DNA of 64,000 nt from Actinomycetes bacterium (GCA_035506535.1 DATJPE010000001.1:44093-108092); one strand, 5' to 3'. Numbered from the stretch's first letter, positions 10,013 to 20,871 are shown. The notes: generated by a model from the letters alone, not told the origin. Translations and numbers: made by a program.

Positions 10013-11197
10013 TCAGGGCGACCAGCGCCGGGCCGCCCTCAGCAGCCGGTCTCGCTCCGTCCCCCGCCGGCGACGCCCGACGAGAGGGCGCACGAGCAAG
10101 GCGATGCCCACGAGGACCAGCGCGGCCCCGGCCCACATCAGCCAGCCGTGCCCCGAGGTCCCCGAGGTCTTGGCGTGCGTGGTCGCGACGCTCGGCGTCG
10201 CCTTGGCCGCCCCTGGCGAGGCGGCGGCCGCTGCAGAGGGCGCGGCGTGGGCGGTCGTGCTGGCCGGCGGCACGAGGATTCCGACCGGGTGCGCCTTCGA
10301 GGCGTTGTGGAACCCCCATGCGAGCAGCGAGCGCGCCGCCGCCGCTGACGGCTCCTTGATCCCCATGAGCGTGACGATGATGGTGTGCCCGCCGCGCTGG
10401 GCAGCGGCCACGAAGGTCCGGCCGGCCAGCGTGGTGTAGCCGGTCTTGCCGCCGATGAGGCCGGGGTAGCCCTGCTGCAGGAGCCGGTCCTGGTTCCACA
10501 GCTCGTACGTCTTGCGTGGGTGACCCTTCTTGGGCATCTTCCCCGGCATCGGGTGCTCGAGGGTCCCGATGTAGAGACGGAAGTCCGGACGGGCCAGCCC
10601 CGCCCGGAAGATCAGCGCCAGGTCGTAGGCGGAGGAGTACTGCCCGTCGGCGTCCAACCCGGTCGGGTTCACGACGGTCGTGTCCAGGGCCTGCAGCGTC
10701 TTCGCCTCGGCGTTCATGAGCGCGACCGTGCTGCGAACACCTCCAGCAGCCTTGGCGAGCGCCGTCGCGGCATCGTTGCCCGACGGGAGGAACATCCCGT
10801 AGAAGAGCTGGTCGACGGTGTACGGGGCGTTCGGCACCAGCCCGGCCTTGCTCCCCTCGACCCGAGCGTCTGCGTCGGTGGCGACGTACGTCGCGGACTT
10901 GTCCAGCCGGGGCAGCAGGGTGACCGCGGTCAGCGTCTTGAGCGTGCTGGCCGGGCGGTGCCGTACGTGCGGCGCCTTCGCCGCGAGGACCTCGCCGGTG
11001 GTCGCGTCCGCGACTACCCAGGAGGCGGCCTGGACCTTGGGCAGCCTGGACACTCCGGCCGCGTAGTCGACGACGACCCCGCGCGAGGCGAGCGCAGGCC
11101 CCCCCACGGGCGACCCCGTCGCGTGAGCGGGGGCCGTCGCAAGCCCCGCGGCACCGGCCGCGAGGACGAGGACGGCGAGGGTCCGGAGGCAGCGCAT
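10013..11197 (-). CDS. D-alanyl-D-alanine carboxypeptidase (low-molecular-mass PBP)
   Basis: A 394-residue exported class C penicillin-binding protein that trims the terminal D-Ala of peptidoglycan stem peptides. A signal peptide (about residues 1-26, ending APAHA) precedes the peptidase S11 domain. SxxK is STLK at 84-87, SxN is SGN at 139-141, and KTG lies in IGGKTGYTTLAG near residue 255. An Ala/Ser/Thr-rich linker (about 310-345) leads to a C-terminal helix (GWLMWAGAALVLVGIALLV) and a basic tail, so it is anchored at both the signal-peptide and C-terminal ends or only the latter after cleavage. It is divergent from the mutase gene. Confidence 0.94.
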   Translation of the reverse strand: MRCLRTLAVLVLAAGAAGLATAPAHATGSPVGGPALASRGVVVDYAAGVSRLPKVQAASWVVADATTGEVLAAKAPHVRHRPASTLKTLTAVTLLPRLDKSATYVATDADARVEGSKAGLVPNAPYTVDQLFYGMFLPSGNDAATALAKAAGGVRSTVALMNAEAKTLQALDTTVVNPTGLDADGQYSSAYDLALIFRAGLARPDFRLYIGTLEHPMPGKMPKKGHPRKTYELWNQDRLLQQGYPGLIGGKTGYTTLAGRTFVAAAQRGGHTIIVTLMGIKEPSAAAARSLLAWGFHNASKAHPVGILVPPASTTAHAAPSAAAAASPGAAKATPSVATTHAKTSGTSGHGWLMWAGAALVLVGIALLVRPLVGRRRRGTERDRLLRAARRWSP

Positions 11198-11206
11198 GGC
11201 CGCTTC

Positions 11207-11212
11207 AGGGTA
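11207..11212 (-). promoter_or_regulatory. -10 element of the D-Ala-D-Ala carboxypeptidase gene
   Basis: On the minus strand TACCCT lies 9 bases before ATG 11197, giving a leaderless or nearly leaderless transcript. Confidence 0.45.
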
Positions 11213-11235
11213 CGCGGCCCTTCGACCCTGTCCGA

Positions 11236-11241
11236 TAGGTT
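11236..11241 (+). promoter_or_regulatory. -10 element upstream of the mutase gene
   Basis: TAGGTT predicts a start near 11248 and a 42-base leader carrying gagggagg before ATG 11290. The leader is too short to hold a cobalamin riboswitch. Confidence 0.35.
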
Positions 11242-11289
11242 CCGCCCGCGGGGATCGTGGAGGCCGCTGGCCACCGAGGGAGGCGCACG

Positions 11290-12870
<1,581 letters not shown>

Positions 12871-12992
12871 GGCCGGGCCATCGGCCTTGCCGCGCCGAGC
12901 GCCGAGGAACCGGACGTTCTCCGCCGCTCACAGTCCGATAACGGCATTGCATTCGGCCACCGGACCCCCCTGGACGCGCAACCTTCGAGCCC

Positions 12993-12998
12993 TATGCT
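12993..12998 (+). promoter_or_regulatory. Predicted promoter of the nucleoside import operon
   Basis: TATGCT, with TGGACG 16 bases upstream (12971-12976), is the best -10/-35 in the 185-base gap before the lipoprotein gene. The leader of about 50 bases carries ggaggag right before GTG 13056. Confidence 0.45.
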
Positions 12999-13055
12999 GA
13001 CGCCCGAGCGGGGTGCCGGGGTCCCCGAGGTCCGTCGGCGAACTGGAGGAGTCTG

Positions 13056-14207
13056 GTGAACAAGCGTGTGCAGGCCCTCGCCCTGGTGGGCGTGGCAGCA
13101 CTGGCCCTGTCCGGGTGCGCGTCCAAGAGCAGCGGCTCGAGCGGCGGTACGTCCTCGAGTGCTGCGCCGGCGACCTCCACTGCGGCCTCGACGCCCACGT
13201 CGAGCAACGGTGGGTCGGGCGTCGCGACGGCAGCGTTGAAGGCCTGCATGGTCCTGGACACCGGTGGGGTCGACGACCGCTCGTTCAACCAGTCCTCGTG
13301 GGCGGGCATGCAGGCGGCCCACGCCTCCAACCCGAACATCCAGATCAGTTATGTGCCGTCGAACTCCCAGAACGACTACGCGCCGAACCTCGCGGCGGAG
13401 CAGGCGAAGGGCTGTGACACGATCATCGCGGTCGGCGGCCTGATGGCCGATGCGGTGAAGGCGGCGGCCGCCAAGAACCCGCAGCAGACCTACGCCGAGA
13501 TCGACAACGCCTCGCAGGGCCCGAACATCTACGGCCTTCAGTACAACACCGCGCAGGGTGCGTTCCTGGCGGGCTACCTCGCCGCCGGTATGACCAAGAC
13601 CGGCAAGGTCGCCACATACGGAGGAATCCCCATCCCGCCGGTCACGATCTACATGGACGGCTTCTGGGAGGGCGTCCAGTACTACAACAAGCAGAACAAC
13701 AAGCAGGTCCAGGTCCTGGGGTGGAACGAGACCCAGCAGAAGGCCGGGACCTTCGTCAACGGGGGCAACCCCTTCAATGACCTCAACAAGGGCAAGCAGA
13801 TCACCGCGGCGTTCCAGGGCCAGGGTGCAGACATCGTCTTCCCGGTGGCCGGTGGCACCGGTCTGGGCTCGGCCGCCGCTGCGAAGGCTTCGGGCGGCAA
13901 GCTCTCCGTGATCTGGGTCGACACCGACGGGTGCGTGAGTGCCCAGCAGTACTGCTCGGTGTTCCTCACCAGTGTCACCAAGGGGCTCACCACCTCCGTC
14001 ACGGCGTACGTGAAGGCGCTGGCGTCCGGCGCCAAGCTCGGCGGCGGCAACTACATCGGGACCCTGCAGAACGGCGGTACCGGCCTGGCGCCGTACCACG
14101 ACTACGCCAGCAAGGTCCCGGCGGCACTCACGGCTCAGCTGGCGCAGGTCAAGGCCGACATCATCTCCGGCAAGATCACGATTACGTCGCCCAGCCAGCC
14201 CAAGTAG
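13056..14207 (+). CDS. BMP/PnrA-family nucleoside-binding lipoprotein
   Basis: A 383-residue substrate-binding lipoprotein of a nucleoside ABC importer. A lipoprotein signal peptide ends in LSGC with Cys21 as the lipid-modified residue. A Ser/Thr/Gly-rich linker (about 22-50) precedes the Bmp domain, which opens with the diagnostic DTGGVDDRSFNQSSW. The start is GTG 13056, preceded by ggaggag. ATPase, two permeases, cytidine deaminase and thymidine phosphorylase follow with gaps of 12 bases or overlaps, so purine/pyrimidine nucleosides are the likely ligands. The protein would be tethered to the outer face of the membrane. Confidence 0.93.
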   Translation: MNKRVQALALVGVAALALSGCASKSSGSSGGTSSSAAPATSTAASTPTSSNGGSGVATAALKACMVLDTGGVDDRSFNQSSWAGMQAAHASNPNIQISYVPSNSQNDYAPNLAAEQAKGCDTIIAVGGLMADAVKAAAAKNPQQTYAEIDNASQGPNIYGLQYNTAQGAFLAGYLAAGMTKTGKVATYGGIPIPPVTIYMDGFWEGVQYYNKQNNKQVQVLGWNETQQKAGTFVNGGNPFNDLNKGKQITAAFQGQGADIVFPVAGGTGLGSAAAAKASGGKLSVIWVDTDGCVSAQQYCSVFLTSVTKGLTTSVTAYVKALASGAKLGGGNYIGTLQNGGTGLAPYHDYASKVPAALTAQLAQVKADIISGKITITSPSQPK

Positions 14208-14219
14208 CCCGGGGTACCG

Positions 14220-15758
14220 GTGAGGCTGGAGCTGCGAGGGATCACCAAGCGGTTCGGCAGTCTGGTCGCGAACGACCACATCGACCTGACCGTCGAACCC
14301 GGTGAGATCCACGCGCTCCTCGGCGAGAACGGGGCCGGCAAGAGCACGTTGATGAACGTGCTCTACGGCCTCTACGCCCCCGACGAGGGGGAGATCGTCA
14401 TCGACGGTCGCCCGGTCCACTTCGGTGGGCCGGGCGACGCGATCGCGGCCGGGATCGGCATGGTGCACCAGCACTTCATGCTCATCCCCGTGTTCACCGT
14501 CGCGGAGAACATCGCCCTCGGCCACGAGGAGACGTTCGGCGGTCCACTGGGCTTCCTCGACCGTCGACGGATCAAGCGCGACGTCCAGGAGGTGTCCAAG
14601 CGGTACGGCCTTGCAGTGCCTCCCGACGCCCTCGTCCAGGATCTGCCCGTCGGCGTGCAGCAGCGCGCCGAGATCCTCAAGGCCCTCATGCGCGACGCGT
14701 CGGTGCTCATCCTGGACGAGCCCACGGCGGTGCTCACGCCGCAGGAGATCGAGGAACTCGCCGCCGTCATGCGGAGGTTGCGCGACTCAGGCACCTCGAT
14801 CGTGTTCATCACGCACAAGCTCAAGGAGGTTCGCTCCTTGGCGGACCGCATCACCGTGATCCGCCGGGGTCGCGTCGTGGGAGAAGCGACGACGTCGATG
14901 TCGGAGGCGGACCTCGCCTCGATGATGGTTGGCAGAGAGGTCCGACTGACCGTCGAGAAGCAGAAGGCTTCCCCGGGCGAGGTCGTCCTGGACGTGCGCG
15001 ATCTGCGATACCTCGATCCCGCGGGGGTCGTTCACGTCGACGGGGTGAGCTTCTCGGTCCGCGCCGGCGAGGTCGTGGCCATCGCTGGGGTGCAGGGGAA
15101 CGGTCAGACCGAACTGACCGAGTGCATCCTCGGGCTCGAGCAGCCGCTCGCGGGCGTCATCGCGGTCAAAGGGCTTGACATCACCAAGTTCGGTGTCGAG
15201 GACCGCCTACGCATGGGCCTCGGGTACGTCCCCGAGGACCGGATGCACGATGGCCTGATCGGTGCGTTCACCGTCGCCGAGAACCTCGTGCTGGACGTGC
15301 ACAACAGCCCGCCGTACGCCAAGGGGATGATGCTCGATCTCGGCGAGATCGAGCGCAACGCTCAGAAGCGCGTCGAGGAGTTCGACGTGCGCACACAGTC
15401 GGTCGAGAGCACCGCGGACACCCTGTCTGGAGGCAACCAGCAGAAGGTCGTGCTGGCCAGGGAGCTGTCTCGCCCGCTTGATGTCTTCGTCGTCGCGCAA
15501 CCGACTCGCGGACTCGATGTCGGATCGATGGAGTTCGTGCACCAACGCATCATCCAGGAGCGTGACCGTGGGGCGGCGGTGCTGCTGATCTCCACCGAGC
15601 TGGAGGAGATCCTCGGTCTCGCGGACCGGATCCTGGTCATGTACCGGGGGCAGATCATCGGCGCGCTCGAAGCCGCGTCGGCCACGGCCGACCAGGTCGG
15701 CCTACTCATGGCTGGGGCGGCGCTGGAGTCGACGGGAACCGGCGAGGGCGCAGCATGA
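14220..15758 (+). CDS. Nucleoside ABC importer ATPase, double domain
   Basis: A 512-residue protein with two ABC modules, like YufO/NupO. Module 1 has Walker A GENGAGKST (about residues 38-46) and Walker B LILDEPTAVL. Module 2 (from about residue 258) has the degenerate Walker A GVQGNGQTEL, signature LSGGNQQK and Walker B VFVVAQPTRGLD with Gln in place of the catalytic Glu, which is usual for this family. Module 1 therefore carries the canonical ATPase site. It energises the two permeases encoded next and overlaps the first by four bases. The start is GTG 14220. Confidence 0.94.
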   Translation: MRLELRGITKRFGSLVANDHIDLTVEPGEIHALLGENGAGKSTLMNVLYGLYAPDEGEIVIDGRPVHFGGPGDAIAAGIGMVHQHFMLIPVFTVAENIALGHEETFGGPLGFLDRRRIKRDVQEVSKRYGLAVPPDALVQDLPVGVQQRAEILKALMRDASVLILDEPTAVLTPQEIEELAAVMRRLRDSGTSIVFITHKLKEVRSLADRITVIRRGRVVGEATTSMSEADLASMMVGREVRLTVEKQKASPGEVVLDVRDLRYLDPAGVVHVDGVSFSVRAGEVVAIAGVQGNGQTELTECILGLEQPLAGVIAVKGLDITKFGVEDRLRMGLGYVPEDRMHDGLIGAFTVAENLVLDVHNSPPYAKGMMLDLGEIERNAQKRVEEFDVRTQSVESTADTLSGGNQQKVVLARELSRPLDVFVVAQPTRGLDVGSMEFVHQRIIQERDRGAAVLLISTELEEILGLADRILVMYRGQIIGALEAASATADQVGLLMAGAALESTGTGEGAA

Positions 15759-17002
15759 CCGGGAGTGCGCAGAACGCACCCTCCTCCGACCCGACGACCG
15801 CCAGCACACGTGGCGGGGTCATCGCATGGCTGCGCACCGCCCATCCCGTCGTCGTCACGGCGTTGGCCATCCTGTCCGCGATCGTCGTGGGCGGGCTGCT
15901 CATCGCGCTCACCGACGATCGCACGACCCATGCGATGACGTACTTCTTCTCCTACCCGTGGGACACCTTCACCTTCGGGTGGGAGGCGATCTGGGAGGCG
16001 TACAAGGCCCTCTTCGAGGGAGCGATCTTCAACCCGTCCTCGATCTCGAGCGGAAGCATGACCCAGATGCTCTCGCCGATCTCCGAGACTCTGGTCACCG
16101 CCACCCCTCTGATCCTCGTCGGCCTCTCGGTCGGCCTCGCCTTCCGCTCCGGGCTGTTCAACATCGGCGGCCAGGGCCAGATCATCATGGGGGCGATCTG
16201 CGCCGGGTTCGTGGGCTTCGCGTGGAATCTTCCGCCTGGGCTGCACCTGCTGCTGGCCGTCGTCGCGGGCGTGATGGGTGGCGCGCTGTGGGGTGGTCTC
16301 GCCGGTTGGCTCAAGGCTCGGACCGGGGCGCACGAGGTCATCACGACGATCATGCTCAACTACATCGCGCTGTACTTCCTGCAGTACCTGCTCAGCATCT
16401 CCGGATTCCAGCGGCCCGGCTCGAACCAGGCGATCTCGAAGATCGTCTATCCCAGTGCCCGCCTGCCCCATCTGCTCGGACCGGATCTTCGTCTGCACGC
16501 CGGGCTGTTGGTCGCGCTGGCAGCGACCGCCGGAGTCTCCTGGCTGCTCACTCGGAGCACCACTGGGTTCCAGCTGCGCGCGGTCGGAGCGAACCCGAAC
16601 GCAGCCCGGACCGCAGGGATGCGAGTCGAGCGCAGCTTCATCATCGTCATGGTGCTCGCGGGAGCCCTGGCCGGGCTGGCCGGCTGCACTCAGATCCTGG
16701 GTACCAACACGGCGATCACCGGTGACATCGACGCCGGCTTCGGCTTCGACGGGATCACGGTGGCGCTGCTCGGCCGGGCGAATCCATGGGGCACCGTGCT
16801 CGCGGGCCTGCTGTTCGGCGGGCTCAAGGCGGGCGGTCTCGCCATGCAGTCCCGTACGTCGACGCCAGTCGATCTGGTCACCGTCCTCCAGGCTCTGGTC
16901 GTGCTGTTCGTCGCGGCTCCCGCGCTGGTGAGCTCGGTGTTCCGCCTGAAGCCCACGGGCGAGGGGGTCAGTCCCCAGCTGGCCAAGGGGTGGAACGGAT
17001 GA
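15755..17002 (+). CDS. Nucleoside ABC importer permease 1
   Basis: A 415-residue integral membrane protein of the BPD_transp_2 (branched-chain amino acid/ribose-type) permease family, YufP/NupP-like. It has a cytosolic N-terminus of about 30 residues, then a first helix (VVVTALAILSAIVVGGLLIAL). The conserved segment FRSGLFNIGGQGQIIMG and the coupling loop around AVGANPNAARTAGM typify nucleoside permeases. It overlaps its neighbours at both ends by ATGA and so belongs to one polycistron with the lipoprotein and ATPase genes. Confidence 0.92.
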   Translation: MTGSAQNAPSSDPTTASTRGGVIAWLRTAHPVVVTALAILSAIVVGGLLIALTDDRTTHAMTYFFSYPWDTFTFGWEAIWEAYKALFEGAIFNPSSISSGSMTQMLSPISETLVTATPLILVGLSVGLAFRSGLFNIGGQGQIIMGAICAGFVGFAWNLPPGLHLLLAVVAGVMGGALWGGLAGWLKARTGAHEVITTIMLNYIALYFLQYLLSISGFQRPGSNQAISKIVYPSARLPHLLGPDLRLHAGLLVALAATAGVSWLLTRSTTGFQLRAVGANPNAARTAGMRVERSFIIVMVLAGALAGLAGCTQILGTNTAITGDIDAGFGFDGITVALLGRANPWGTVLAGLLFGGLKAGGLAMQSRTSTPVDLVTVLQALVVLFVAAPALVSSVFRLKPTGEGVSPQLAKGWNG

Positions 17003-18318
17003 GCCTGACCGACCAGGAGCTCTCGTCGATCGAGCCGGGGGAGGCGCCGCTCGTTGTCGAGGTCCCCATCTCGCAGCGTCGCCGTCTTGTGACGGGGCTC
17101 GTGCTCATCGTCCTCGGCCTGTTGTGCGTTCTCGCTCTCGGACTCGGCTCCAAAGCTGGCCGAAGTGCCCACTTCTCGCTGACCCAGGCGGGGGCGCGCT
17201 TCACGATTCCCACGATCGCGCTGCCGGCGCGATGGGTGTGCGTCGTTCTGGGCCTGGTCGTGATCGGGCTGGGGGTCTGGCAGATCGCCCGCGGCTTCAC
17301 CCGCCGGGCCATGCGATGGGTCATCGCCGTGACCGTCCTCGCGGTCGTGGTGTCGTTCTTCTGCTGGGCCGCGACGGGGCCCGGGGGCGAGACGGTGGAC
17401 CTGTTCCAGCTCTTGCAGAACACCCTGATCAGCGCCGTCCCCCTCATCCTCGGCGCTCTCGCCGGTGTCGTCGGCGAGCGCTCGGGTGTCATCAACGTCG
17501 CCATCGAGGGGCAGCTGCTCGTTGGTGCGTTCACCGGCGCCCTCCTGGGGTCCGCGCTGCACAACGACGGGGTCGGCGTCGTCGGGGCGATGTTGGCCGG
17601 CGGTCTCATGGGCGGCTTGCTCGCCGTGTTCGCGATCAAGTACTTCGTGAACCAGGTGATCCTGGGTGTCGTTCTCAACGTCTTCGCCCTCGGCGTGACG
17701 GGCCTCTTCTACGACTCGCTCATGCAGAAGAACCCCGACACCTACAACAACCCGGCGGTTCTCGGGTCGATCAAGATCCCCATCCTCGGGGACATCCCCG
17801 TCATCGGGCCGCTGTTCTTCGACGAGAACATCATCGTGTATCTGACGTACCTGTTGATCATCGCGGTTGACGTGGGGCTCTTCCGCACGCGGTGGGGGCT
17901 GCGGACCCGTTCGGTCGGCGAGCACCCGAGGGCGGCTGACACCGTGGGCATCAACGTCAACCGGACTCGCTACGTCAACGTCATGGCGGCGGGGCTCATC
18001 GCCGGTCTCGGCGGGGCGTTCCTCACCATCGGACAGGTCGGGACATTCAGCAAGGACATCAGCGCCGGCAAGGGGTTCATCGCTCTGGCCGCGGTCATCT
18101 TCGGACGTTGGAGCCCTCGCGGCGCGGTCGCCGCCGCCCTGCTCTTCGGCTTCGCGGACGCCCTTCAGACGGTCCTGACGATCATCGGCACACCGGTCAC
18201 CATCCCCTCGTCGTTCATGGCGATGCTGCCCTACCTCGCGACCATCTTCGCGGTCGCCGGCCTCGTGGGACGCGTCCGGGCGCCGGCCGCGGACGGGCAG
18301 CCGTACACGACGCGATGA
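16999..18318 (+). CDS. Nucleoside ABC importer permease 2
   Basis: A 439-residue permease, YufQ/NupQ-like, pairing with permease 1. The first ~30 residues are cytosolic. Three extra N-terminal hydrophobic segments (residues about 33-50, 75-98, 108-125) precede the core domain, which contains GERSGVINVAIEGQLLVGAF and the coupling loop SVGEHPRAADTVGINVNRTRY. The core is longer than the ~320-residue minimal family members because of the N-terminal helices. ATG 16999 overlaps the permease 1 stop, and the end overlaps the cdd start. Confidence 0.92.
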   Translation: MSLTDQELSSIEPGEAPLVVEVPISQRRRLVTGLVLIVLGLLCVLALGLGSKAGRSAHFSLTQAGARFTIPTIALPARWVCVVLGLVVIGLGVWQIARGFTRRAMRWVIAVTVLAVVVSFFCWAATGPGGETVDLFQLLQNTLISAVPLILGALAGVVGERSGVINVAIEGQLLVGAFTGALLGSALHNDGVGVVGAMLAGGLMGGLLAVFAIKYFVNQVILGVVLNVFALGVTGLFYDSLMQKNPDTYNNPAVLGSIKIPILGDIPVIGPLFFDENIIVYLTYLLIIAVDVGLFRTRWGLRTRSVGEHPRAADTVGINVNRTRYVNVMAAGLIAGLGGAFLTIGQVGTFSKDISAGKGFIALAAVIFGRWSPRGAVAAALLFGFADALQTVLTIIGTPVTIPSSFMAMLPYLATIFAVAGLVGRVRAPAADGQPYTTR

Positions 18319-18716
18319 GCGCGCCGGACTGGGAGCTGCTGCGGGAGCGCGCGGTCGAGGCGATGCGCGCCGCGTACGCGCCGTACTCCGCCTTCCCGGT
18401 CGGAGCCGCGGGTCTGGTCGACGACGGTCGCATCGTCGCCGGGTGCAACGTGGAGAACGCGTCGTACGGCCTCACGCTGTGCGCCGAGTGCGGGCTGGTG
18501 TCCGCCCTTCACGCGAGCGGAGGGGGACGGCTCGTGGCTGTTGTGTGCGTCAACGGCGAGGGCGACCTGCTCATGCCGTGCGGGCGCTGCCGCCAGCTGC
18601 TGTGGGAGCACGGCGGGGCCGAGTGCCTGCTGCTGACCCGTCAGGGACCGCAGCCGATGCGCGAAGTGCTGCCGGCCGCGTTCGACGCCGCAGAGCTGGG
18701 CGAGGTCGGTCCGTGA
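18315..18716 (+). CDS. cdd: Cytidine deaminase
   Basis: A 133-residue homotetrameric-type cytidine deaminase turning (deoxy)cytidine into (deoxy)uridine. The CAE active site lies in YGLTLCAECG and the remaining zinc ligands in PCGRCRQ. The family's NVENASYG is present. The protein is preceded by the importer permease (ATGA overlap) and followed by deoA (GTGA overlap), so uptake, deamination and phosphorolysis are encoded on one transcript. M. tuberculosis has the same cdd-deoA-add order without the importer. Confidence 0.95.
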   Translation: MSAPDWELLRERAVEAMRAAYAPYSAFPVGAAGLVDDGRIVAGCNVENASYGLTLCAECGLVSALHASGGGRLVAVVCVNGEGDLLMPCGRCRQLLWEHGGAECLLLTRQGPQPMREVLPAAFDAAELGEVGP

Positions 18717-19996
18717 GCACCGAGGCGTTCAGCGCCGTGGAGGTTATCGCCGCCAAGCGGGACCGTCGGGAGCTGAGCGACGCGCAGATCGACTGGGTGG
18801 TCGACGCCTACACGCGGGGTGCCGTCGCCGACGAGCAGATGGCCGCGCTGGCGATGGCCATCCTGCTCAACGGCATGACCACAAGGGAGATCGCGCGCTG
18901 GACGGCCGCGATGATCGCCACGGGCGAGCGGATGGACTTCTCCAGCCTCGGGCGACCGACCGCCGACAAGCACTCCACCGGCGGGGTCGGCGACAAGATC
19001 ACCCTTCCGCTGGCGCCGCTGGTCGCCGCCTGCGGGGTGGCGGTGCCACAGCTGTCCGGGCGCGGTCTCGGTCACACCGGTGGCACCTTGGACAAGCTGG
19101 AGTCGGTCCCGGGCTGGCGGGCGCTGCTGTCGAACGAGGAGATGCTCGACCAGCTGGTCGAGGTCGGGGCGGTGATCTGCGCCGCCGGGGAGGGGCTGGC
19201 GCCGGCCGACCGCAAGCTGTACGCGCTCCGCGACGTCACGGCCACCGTCGAGTCGATCCCGCTCATCGCCAGCTCGATCATGAGCAAGAAGATCGCCGAG
19301 GGCACCGGTGCACTGGTGCTCGACGTGAAGGTCGGCTCGGGGGCGTTCATGAAGGACGCGGAGCGGGCCGGCGAGCTGGCCCGCACGATGGTCGCGCTCG
19401 GCCAGGAGTCCGGCGTCCGGACCGTCGCCCTGCTGACCGCGATGGACACCCCGCTCGGTCTCACAGCCGGCAATGCGCTCGAGGTGCGCGAGTCGGTCGA
19501 GGTGCTCGCCGGCGGCGGGCCATCGGACGTGGTCGAGCTCACGCTGCGCCTCGCGCGCGAGATGCTGTCCGCTGCCGGGCGCGAGGACCTCGACCCCGCC
19601 CAGGTGCTCGCGGACGGGCGGGCGATGGACGTGTGGCGACGCATGATCCGCGCGCAGGGCGGCGACCCGGACGCGCCGTTGCCGCTCGCGCGGGAGAGCA
19701 TGGTCCTGCCGGCCCCCGCCACCGGGGTGCTCACCCGGCTCGACGCGCTGGCCGTGGGCGTCGCCGCGTGGCGGCTCGGGGCGGGACGTGCGCGCAAGGA
19801 GGACCCTGTCCAGGCCGGGGCCGGCGTCCAGCTGCACGCGAAGCCGGGCGACCGCGTACGCGCGGGCCAGCCGCTGCTCACCCTGCACACCGACGACCCG
19901 GCCCGGTTCGGCCGTGCCCTCGAGGCCCTTCAGGGGGCCGTCGAGGTCGGCGGGAGCGTGGCCGCCCTGCCTCTCGTCATCGACAGGATCGCGTAG
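18713..19996 (+). CDS. deoA: Thymidine / pyrimidine-nucleoside phosphorylase
   Basis: A 427-residue phosphorylase splitting thymidine or deoxyuridine into base and deoxyribose-1-phosphate. The family signature SGRGLGHTGGTLDKLES and phosphate-binding KHSTGGVGDK are present, together with an MSKKIAEGTGALVLDVKVGSGAFMK-type core (given here in part) and the C-terminal alpha/beta domain. The start is GTG 18713, overlapping the cdd stop. The last 67 bases overlap, tail to tail, the end of a membrane-protein gene on the other strand. It is the last gene of the six-gene import/catabolism operon. Confidence 0.95.
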   Translation: MSTEAFSAVEVIAAKRDRRELSDAQIDWVVDAYTRGAVADEQMAALAMAILLNGMTTREIARWTAAMIATGERMDFSSLGRPTADKHSTGGVGDKITLPLAPLVAACGVAVPQLSGRGLGHTGGTLDKLESVPGWRALLSNEEMLDQLVEVGAVICAAGEGLAPADRKLYALRDVTATVESIPLIASSIMSKKIAEGTGALVLDVKVGSGAFMKDAERAGELARTMVALGQESGVRTVALLTAMDTPLGLTAGNALEVRESVEVLAGGGPSDVVELTLRLAREMLSAAGREDLDPAQVLADGRAMDVWRRMIRAQGGDPDAPLPLARESMVLPAPATGVLTRLDALAVGVAAWRLGAGRARKEDPVQAGAGVQLHAKPGDRVRAGQPLLTLHTDDPARFGRALEALQGAVEVGGSVAALPLVIDRIA

Positions 19997-20823
19997 CACG
20001 CACCACCCAGCAGCCCCGAGGCGAGGAGGATCACCGTCGACTCCGCGCAGGTCACGATCGGCGACTCCATGCCGTCCCGCTCCCATCCGGCGACCCCCGG
20101 CCAGCCGCCGCTGCGCGCGTACGCGACGACGATCAGGCCGAGGGCGGCCGCACAGGCGAGGACGTAGCCGGGGCTGACCCACCACCGGCTGCCGAAGGCG
20201 GCCACGGTGGCCACGCCGGCGGCGAGCAACGCCCACCCGACGACCGCACGCATCACCGGCGTGTCGGCCTGGGTGGGGACGCCGCCGTAGCCGACGACGC
20301 CGAGGACGGCCACCGCCGCGAACAGGCCGTCGACGGCGAGGGCCGAGGGCAGGCCGCGGACGGGGCGCTGCGGTGGCGGCAGGCAACGTGCGGCGGCCCC
20401 CGCCCAGGTGAGGATGACCGCGGTCAGCGCCAACGCGACGAGCGCGCGCCACCACAGCGCGGTGTCGTCGCTGGCTGCCGTGACGAGCGACGCCCTGACG
20501 GGGACCGCGGCGAGCGTCATGGGGCCGAAGGCCGTACCAGCGGCTGTGATGGCGGCCAGCTCCCACTTCCCGAGACGGATCAGGCCGCTCGCGACGGCCA
20601 CGGCGAGAGCGGCCACGGCGGTCATGGCCAGCACATGGGCCGGGAGGGAGTACCGCTGCCCCGCGGGCGTGGCCGACTGGGCCCACGCGGTCAGGGCGGA
20701 GAGGAGCAGGACCAGGACGACCGCCGCTGCGAGCGAGCGGGCGGCGAGACGTCGCGCCCAGCCGGGCACGCGCTGCCAGAAGTACGCCTCGCCGGGCCGG
20801 GTCCGCAGGTCCATGCCCGTCAT
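19930..20823 (-). CDS. Multi-pass membrane protein of unknown function
   Basis: A 297-residue protein with about seven hydrophobic segments, for example LAAAVVLVLLLSALTAWA near residues 33-50, WWRALVALALTAVILTWAG near 125-143, and VILLASGLLGGACYAIL near the C-terminus. It has a basic N-terminus and a Thr/Pro-rich tail. I recognise no family. The ORF is long, shows the expected GC-rich third positions, and the 830 bases before deoA are otherwise empty, so it is probably real. Its 3' end runs 67 bases into deoA on the opposite strand. MTGM at 20823 is used as start; MDLRT three codons later is equally possible. Confidence 0.65.
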   Translation of the reverse strand: MTGMDLRTRPGEAYFWQRVPGWARRLAARSLAAAVVLVLLLSALTAWAQSATPAGQRYSLPAHVLAMTAVAALAVAVASGLIRLGKWELAAITAAGTAFGPMTLAAVPVRASLVTAASDDTALWWRALVALALTAVILTWAGAAARCLPPPQRPVRGLPSALAVDGLFAAVAVLGVVGYGGVPTQADTPVMRAVVGWALLAAGVATVAAFGSRWWVSPGYVLACAAALGLIVVAYARSGGWPGVAGWERDGMESPIVTCAESTVILLASGLLGGACYAILSMTRGRAATLPPTSTAP

Positions 20824-20871
20824 GTCGACGGGTGTGCGCCGGCGGTGGAGGCGCCGAGGGTGTGAACCCGG

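Noticed and set aside
11198..11289. Cobalamin riboswitch upstream of the mutase
   Set aside because: The 92-base gap is too short and no B12-box pattern was recognised.
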